Source: Ficedula albicollis (lineage: Eukaryota > Chordata > Aves > Passeriformes > Muscicapidae). From it: a stretch of 64,000 nt of DNA. Below are positions 58,501 to 64,000 of the stretch, one piece after another. Numbering within the stretch: position 1 is the stretch's first letter; the number at the start of each line of letters is the position of its first letter. The translations under genes and the position numbers were made by a program. The notes below the pieces were generated by a model. It searched no databases. It saw nothing but the letters and a program-made list of their open reading frames with translations, and had not been told where the DNA came from. The stretch spans positions 2,852,121 through 2,916,120 of the forward strand of contig NC_021686.1 in assembly GCF_000247815.1 (NCBI RefSeq). The letters are read 5' to 3'.

Positions 58501-61500
58501 TTGTGTGACTGTGAATGAGTGGAGAGCCAGCGAGCACCAGGGGAGAGAGCTCTCCCAGCCAAGCCCTTTCTAGATGTGCTCCCTCTGCCCAGCCCCTTCC
58601 CTCCCTGCCAGGAGCATTTCCTGCCTCTCCATCCACAGGTTCCCAAGCCCAAAGCCTCAAGGTGGGCTTTGGTATTTGCACCACCATGTCAGAGGGACTG
58701 AGGCAGATTTCTCTGACCTCTCTGCAGAGCAGAGGACATGGACACCCCTCAGGGCAGAGGACATGGACATGGACAGCCCTCCCACACACAACCAGACCTT
58801 ATCATCGTACCTTTGCTTAAGGGGGAGTTTCCCAGCCCTTTTTTCCTCCTCCTCCAACCTCCTGCGAGCTTCCTCCAGCTGGGTGAGAGGGTTGGGGGCT
58901 GGGTTGGGTGGCATGGTGGGATCTTGGATGAAGGGGTGGGAAGGCTGGACGACGTTTCGGAGCTGGGCGCTGACCCAGGGGTGCACGGTCACAGGTCGCT
59001 CGATGGACAGGGGCCGCACCATGTCGTGGGACAGCTGCTTCTTAGCACCTGAAGAGCTACACACAAACACAAAGGTTTTACCCTGAGATGCTCTGCACAG
59101 GCACACAGTCATTCCCAGATGGACACAGACACCTCACAGCACGGCTTTCAAGGGAGAGGGGTGCAACAGCAAAATCTGAACAAGATTTTGAGCAAGTCCT
59201 GAGACATCAGGGTGAGAAGCCCAACCCTGAAACAAATCCCACAGATAAATGTGAGAGCTCCCATCAATCCCATACATAAAAATAAACTCAGGAAAAGGCA
59301 GCTTGATCTTTTGTGGCATTTTCCATAGGATGACCTCCCCTCCCTACCATGTGTCACATTATCCGCCTTGGAATCACAGCAGCAATTTCTAAGGTTCCTC
59401 TGGGGCTGCAACCTCCTGCCATGGCCATGAGCTACCCTTCAGAAACAAGAGCCCTCATAGCCCCCAAGTAATCCTCAGTCTCCTAAGGGTCTAAACCCTT
59501 GTGTGGTGGGTTCTTGCCTTCCCAAGATGTCTGGGAGGAAGGCAGGCAGCCTGCTGACACATCTCCTTTGTGCAGGGGATGCAACGCAAGGGTGTGGTTA
59601 TCCCTCGCTCCAGCCCTTACCCATGGTTTGTTTTCTTATGCCTGCTGATCTCCTTCTCTCCTTCTATGATCCACTGAAGGATCTTCTGGTTTTTCTCCAC
59701 GTCTTCAGGAGATCCTGGCATCTCATAGTTGGCACCATCACTTTTCCCTGAATCGGTCTTCTTGACATTCCTTTTTGAGAGCAGACTTGCTTTCCCACTG
59801 CAAGGACAAAGCTTGGGACATTAGTGCTTTGCTTATGCCAACCACCAGAGGGGCAGAGGATGGACACATCTATCTCCACAGACATTTTCCACAGCTCCTT
59901 GCTCTACCAAAGCTCAAACCACCTGTAACACAGTTCAGGCTAAGAGTAAGACTACCTAGACCTGGGCACAGCAGCTTCTCTGCCCAGCAATCTCTGGGGA
60001 GAAGGAGAGGGAGGTTTTCCTCTGGCCAAATGAGCCACAGCAAGATCTCCTGCCATGAGAAGGGGTGTGTTAAATCCTCAGCTCTTTGCTCAGAGCAGGA
60101 GGTTATCCATTATCTGTCTCTCCATGCCTGACCACTGCTTGAAACCCAGGTCCTTCCTATCACCCTCAGATTCACTGATACCCCAGACTGACTTGCCATG
60201 CCCAGAGTTTGCTTCTCAGCCTCAAATGAAAGAGGCTTCACTTCATGGTAGATCTCATCCTAGCAGGGTGGGCTGCCTCCCAGGGCGAAGTCCAGCCACC
60301 TCAAGCACCATAGCCAGGGATGCCAGGCAGTAGCCAACACTCTGGCTACACCTGTGGCCACAGCAAAGGCTCCTGCAGGAACACCGTGGCACACGTGGCC
60401 ACGTGCCCAGCCAAGCAGCCCCATGCTCAGGAGGCTGTGCAGAACTCCCCTGTGCTGGTTTGTCATTCCATGAGACTCCCCCTGTCCATCATCCACCTGC
60501 TGCTTTACTGCACAGGACCCTGCTCCTGCATGTTCACTAACACACACAGGAAAATCAACCTGAACACCACAAAGGAGCAGCAGTCCCTTGGACAGCTTTG
60601 CAGATTTTTTTTCTGGAAAAAGCCTGGAGAGGAATTGCTGCAGATCTACAAAGGTAAGGCAAGCTGTCAACTTCTCTGCTTCTCCCAACATGAGGACTAC
60701 TGGCTATCAAATGCAATTCTGCAGCATCAAGTTCAGTGCAAATTGAAAATAATAATGCTGTTTTCTGCAGGTTGTCATTGATCCACAGACACAGTCATGG
60801 GGGGCTGGGGGAACAGCACACCAGCTGGGCTCAACAAAGAGTCAGAGAAGCCACCACAAGAGACTGCTGGCTGCCAAACAAGACCATGTGAATGCAAACC
60901 CTTGTCTTGTGAAGCTTCTAATTCAGGGACTGCCAGGAACTGGGAGTTTGTGCCAGAGCAAGGACAGCTCTGAGTGTGTCCTTTAAATCTCATTAAATAT
61001 ATGCTGTAGCTGCTGCTAGAAGGAAGTTTGGTGTCTAGATGGGGTTTTGGCCCAGCATGGCCATGCTCATCTCTGTTGAAGCAGCAACCATTTCCCCATA
61101 CAAACATGGTGGATTTAAGTGTCTCTCCCTCCTAAAGAGCAGTTTGCTTTGGCTGCTTCTGCACTCTGCCTTCCTCCTGACACCCCAAAAGCTGATCCTG
61201 ACTGCTGCAGACCCAGCCAACCTGCCTGCACTAACTGTCCTACCCCTGGTACACTGCAAAGAAAGATCAGCCCTGGGGAGCCAGACACACTCAGGGTGAG
61301 CACAGCTTTCCCCTGTGGCTGCTCCATGCCCATCCCTCACCGTGTCAGCCCCAAGCTGCACTCCCACCTTTGCAGTCACCCAGTAACAGGACCAGCAAAA
61401 CCCACCACAGAAAAGGAGTTCCCCTCCTCTCCCTGCAGCATGGGAGGGATGGAGGAATTCAAATGGCCATGGAAAGATGGACAGCAGCCAGTAATGCAGC

Positions 61501-62619
61501 CAAATGGCTTTTCTGAGCAGAGGGTGCCCTACCCTGGAGAACATCCCCTTGGGACTGGCTGCAAGGACAGCACTGCAGTGTCCATTGCTTTGCTAGGAAG
61601 AGAAAGGAGCCCTTCTGGTAAATGGGTTCAGCCTTGCAACAAATAAGGTGAGGGTTTTTTGTCCTCTCATAAACACCTTAAGAAACCTGTTTCTATTACC
61701 CAGACCTTGAGATACAGCCCCAACATCCAGCTCCTGGTGCATGGAGGAGTAGACCAGCACCTGCAATTTCTAAGCATCTCCGCTGCTTTAAGGAGCAGAA
61801 AATCTATTTTATAATCAATGCTAATAAAAATTCCTGGTTAGAGGGTGTCTTTCAGTACCAGATCACAGAAACAAAAAGGATTCTATAAAGGTTATCAGGG
61901 CATATCCATTTCTGAAGGGGAAGAGCCCTCAAACAATGTCCCACCAAAAGCTCTCACCAGAAAAGGCTCAACTGCTGTTTCCCTGACGTGCTACAGCCCA
62001 TTTAGAGAAGAGCTTCCTAGAGAAGCCACGGCTTTGGGAATCCCATTGGGTGTTCCTTGACTCACCTGTAGCCTAAAGAGTCCATGGGGACAGGGGCCAT
62101 GCCCAAGTTTTCACTGTAGTTTCGTGACTTTGTTGCATAGTTATGTGAATCTACATTCCAAGCAAAGCTGTTCTGCACTCGCTGCGTGGCCTCAGCCTCG
62201 ATCTGCTCTTTTGGTTTCATCATGCTGTGGTGATGGATGTGGTGGTAGACATGTTTATGGTGGTACAAGCTAGGTGCATCCAGTTTCATTCCTGATTTTG
62301 CCCCGTGCTTGCCGTGCCCTGGAGGAATTGTTCCTAGTGTCCCTGGCAGCTTTCCTAAGTGGCCGCTCTCCGGGGAGCGTGGCTTGGGAGAGTGACGGCC
62401 AGGCCCTGGAGACTGGCAGCCTGGAGTTTTCATCACACGCTGCACGTGCTCATCCAGGATGCTCTCGGGGTTTTCCTCATGGGCATCTCTCATCTGCATC
62501 CCAGCACAGCCCATCTCAGCATAGCGAGGAGCAAAGTGATGGAAGGCTTGGGCGGAAGGCATCTTGTGGCTCATGACTGAGGGACCAGAAGAGATATCTG
62601 CATCCTCACCTTCTTCCTC
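52514..62619 (-). CDS. AXIN1: AXIN1, 3' part (Wnt destruction-complex scaffold); 5' exons lie outside the window
   Basis: Five exons (transcription order): 62066-62619, 59621-59797, 58811-59056, 53419-53589 and 52514-52640 (TAG). They give 424 residues, about the C-terminal half; human AXIN1 is 862 or 826 aa. The first holds the beta-catenin-binding helix ([20 protein letters not shown]) and a His-rich stretch ([12 protein letters not shown]). Later come [14 protein letters not shown] and [20 protein letters not shown], then the DIX domain ([20 protein letters not shown] to [12 protein letters not shown]) that polymerises and binds Dishevelled. The RGS (APC-binding) and GSK3-binding parts must lie beyond 64000. 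Exon 58811-59056 joins directly and in phase to 53419-53589; I do not see the 36-residue exon that human isoform a has between them. PDIA2 converges on it from the other side. Confidence 0.95.
55425..56080 (-). mobile_element. CR1 LINE fragment with reverse-transcriptase coding remnant
   Basis: On the minus strand 55418-55606 reads [20 protein letters not shown] and then [20 protein letters not shown], the highly conserved start of the CR1 ORF2 reverse-transcriptase region. The next segment (to about 56080) encodes QKAEVLNGF and related CR1 sequence. The copy has in-frame stops and internal duplications, so it is inactive. Confidence 0.9.
55687..56078. repeat. Partial triplication within the CR1 fragment
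   Basis: ATGGGACTTTGTGATGCCTC through CCAGACAGGGCCCACATTT at 55687 recurs at 55923 (offset 236). A shorter middle copy starts at CAGGTGCTGTGATGGGAGCA (55845, offset 139 from the first copy). Confidence 0.9.
59798..62065 (-). other. AXIN1 intron of 2.3 kb, nothing else seen
   Basis: Mixed sequence lies between the 62066-62619 and 59621-59797 exons. Open frames here are short and match no family I recognise. Confidence 0.55.
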
Positions 62620-64000
62620 CTGCAAGGAACACAGGGACAATCAGACAGTGACAGTGGAGTGGTGGAAGGGGTCCCTAGTCCCACCTTCTGCCTGCAGCAG
62701 GACTGCTGCTAACCCTTAGGTCAGGCCTGGTTTATTCCAGTGAGATCTTGAAAACCTTTAAGATGATGACCCAGCACCTGTCTGGAGACCTGTCCCAGAG
62801 TGACAGGAAATTCCTAATGCTCAAGCCAAGCCTGTGCAGTCTGGGTGCCACCAAGGAGAGCACCTCAGGTCTCTGTATCTGCTTCCTGAGCCACCATTAG
62901 CAATCCTCTTCACACACCACGCAAGGAGCTCTGCCAGGCAGCCCACACATCACAACCAGGCTTACAAACACAGCTGACAAGCCTAACAACCCAACTGGAG
63001 CAGGCACAGCCTTACTCCAAGTCCCCTGAAGGTGGTTCTGCAACAACCAGCAGCAGAAACATAACTTACCACAGTGTACCTTCAGCTTCCTACGTGCCTT
63101 TGGTAAGGCACTGCTTCAAAGCCCATCAGATAAAGCCCAGAGCTACAGTATATGCAACAAATCAGTTCTGAGTCAGGTGAGTCCAGGGGGGTTTTCTCAC
63201 CCAAATGACTATTTCACAAGGCAAAGCCAAGAGAAGGCTTGTAACAGGAGGGAGCAAGTGAAGGTCGACAGCTGCACGAATGGTTTTGGAAATCAAACAT
63301 TGATTTCTCCTGGGCATGCTAAGGCTGGAGTGAAACACTTCGTGCAGATAAAGAAATGAGTTGGAACTAACTGCTTGTTCTTGCAGCTCACACTGGTCTA
63401 GGACACGCTGTTAGTGACTCTTAAGTCCTTGCCAGGAAGAATTAAACTCCTCCATGCTGACAGCCACAGTTTAGATGCTGACGAACTACTTTACGCTCCA
63501 ACATAAACTCAGGTATTTATGAAGTTTCTTTATTGGAAGTCAGGATTCCTATTTGTTTTAATTACATAAGCAGGATTCCAGTGAGTCCTTTAATCCTGCT
63601 CTTTTCCTCCTTTGGCACAGTGAAGAAATCAGCTGGAGCACAGGGTATATCTCTGCCCTGCCAGATAAATGCATCTACTGGAAAACACTGACCCCCATCA
63701 GCTTTGCCTGTCAGATGCCATCATCCATCACTTGCTAACCAGCTTCAAAGTCTCAGCTGCCAACCACACAGCAAGACAGAAAATAACAGACTTCCTCCCA
63801 GTGTCACACCTGGGGGTTCAGACCTGAAGCAGGGACAATGCCAGGCTTTCAAAGTGCCAAAGGCGTGGGGGCTGTGAGCCTGGGGATGTGACACGATGCT
63901 GGTGTCTGGAGGGGGACACAGCACTTTGTAACAGATCACTCTGAAGAGCTTCAGAGGTACCTTTCATCTACAGCCACATGCCACAGCTCACCAGCCACCA
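62620..64000 (-). other. AXIN1 intron continuing beyond the window
   Basis: The acceptor for exon 62066-62619 is at 62620. No further AXIN1 exon (GSK3-binding or RGS-domain coding) is visible up to the end of the window, and no repeat I can name. Confidence 0.55.

Larger units (their letters stand above)
53590..58810 (-). other. AXIN1 intron of 5.2 kb
   Basis: The intron contains a CR1 fragment (55425-56080), duplicated CR1 pieces, and an A+T-rich stretch at about 57830-58210 with many TAATTA/CAATTA-like words. I searched it by eye for the optional human AXIN1 exon (motif of the type PVLHVVPAVSDMELSE) and did not find it. Confidence 0.55.

Overview
The window is vertebrate genomic DNA, almost certainly from a bird. 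Its genes are long, intron-containing and of human chromosome 16p13.3 (alpha-globin flank) type. The interspersed repeats I can recognise are mostly CR1 LINEs, the dominant avian family. Several exons sit in the extremely G+C-rich DNA typical of avian microchromosomes. I cannot name the species. There are no bacterial features, no CRISPR array and no tRNA or rRNA gene that I can see.

Six conserved protein-coding genes fill the window, in the same order as in human. The 3' part of LUC7L (+, 27-9974) is followed by FAM234A/ITFG3 (+, 18160-30293, complete, 553 aa). RGS11 (-, 34127-39066) ends tail to tail with FAM234A. A divergent intergenic region of about 3.2 kb holds a 41-bp minisatellite and an N gap. 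ARHGDIG (+, 42227-44864, 201 aa) and PDIA2 (+, 45509-48744) follow head to tail. The 3' part of AXIN1 (-, 52514-62619) is tail to tail with PDIA2. I traced the coding exons by splice sites and phase, and each model reads through without an internal stop. The genes do not form an operon-like unit. Their products act in splicing (LUC7L), an uncharacterised membrane role (FAM234A), G-protein signalling (RGS11), Rho regulation (ARHGDIG), ER disulfide chemistry (PDIA2) and Wnt signalling (AXIN1).

Much of what looks novel is probably assembly damage. Seven pure poly-G runs (47-808 bp, all G on this strand) lie in the GC-rich part. Two are bracketed by near-identical direct repeats: 1360 bp differing at three bases, and 42 bp differing at one. 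That is what two haplotypes or overlapping contig ends joined through filler would give. Many short tandem duplications (about 40-410 bp) lie on or beside exons. They include a 409-bp copy containing a whole LUC7L exon, a copied FAM234A splice acceptor, a copied RGS11 acceptor, and a 40-bp tandem expansion in the last PDIA2 exon that throws the C-terminal RDEL retrieval signal out of frame.

The biologically most interesting points are the PDIA2 tail expansion, the Cys-Pro-His-Cys second active site of PDIA2, the orientation of LUC7L relative to FAM234A, and the duplicated LUC7L exon. I found no convincing evidence of a wholly new biological system.
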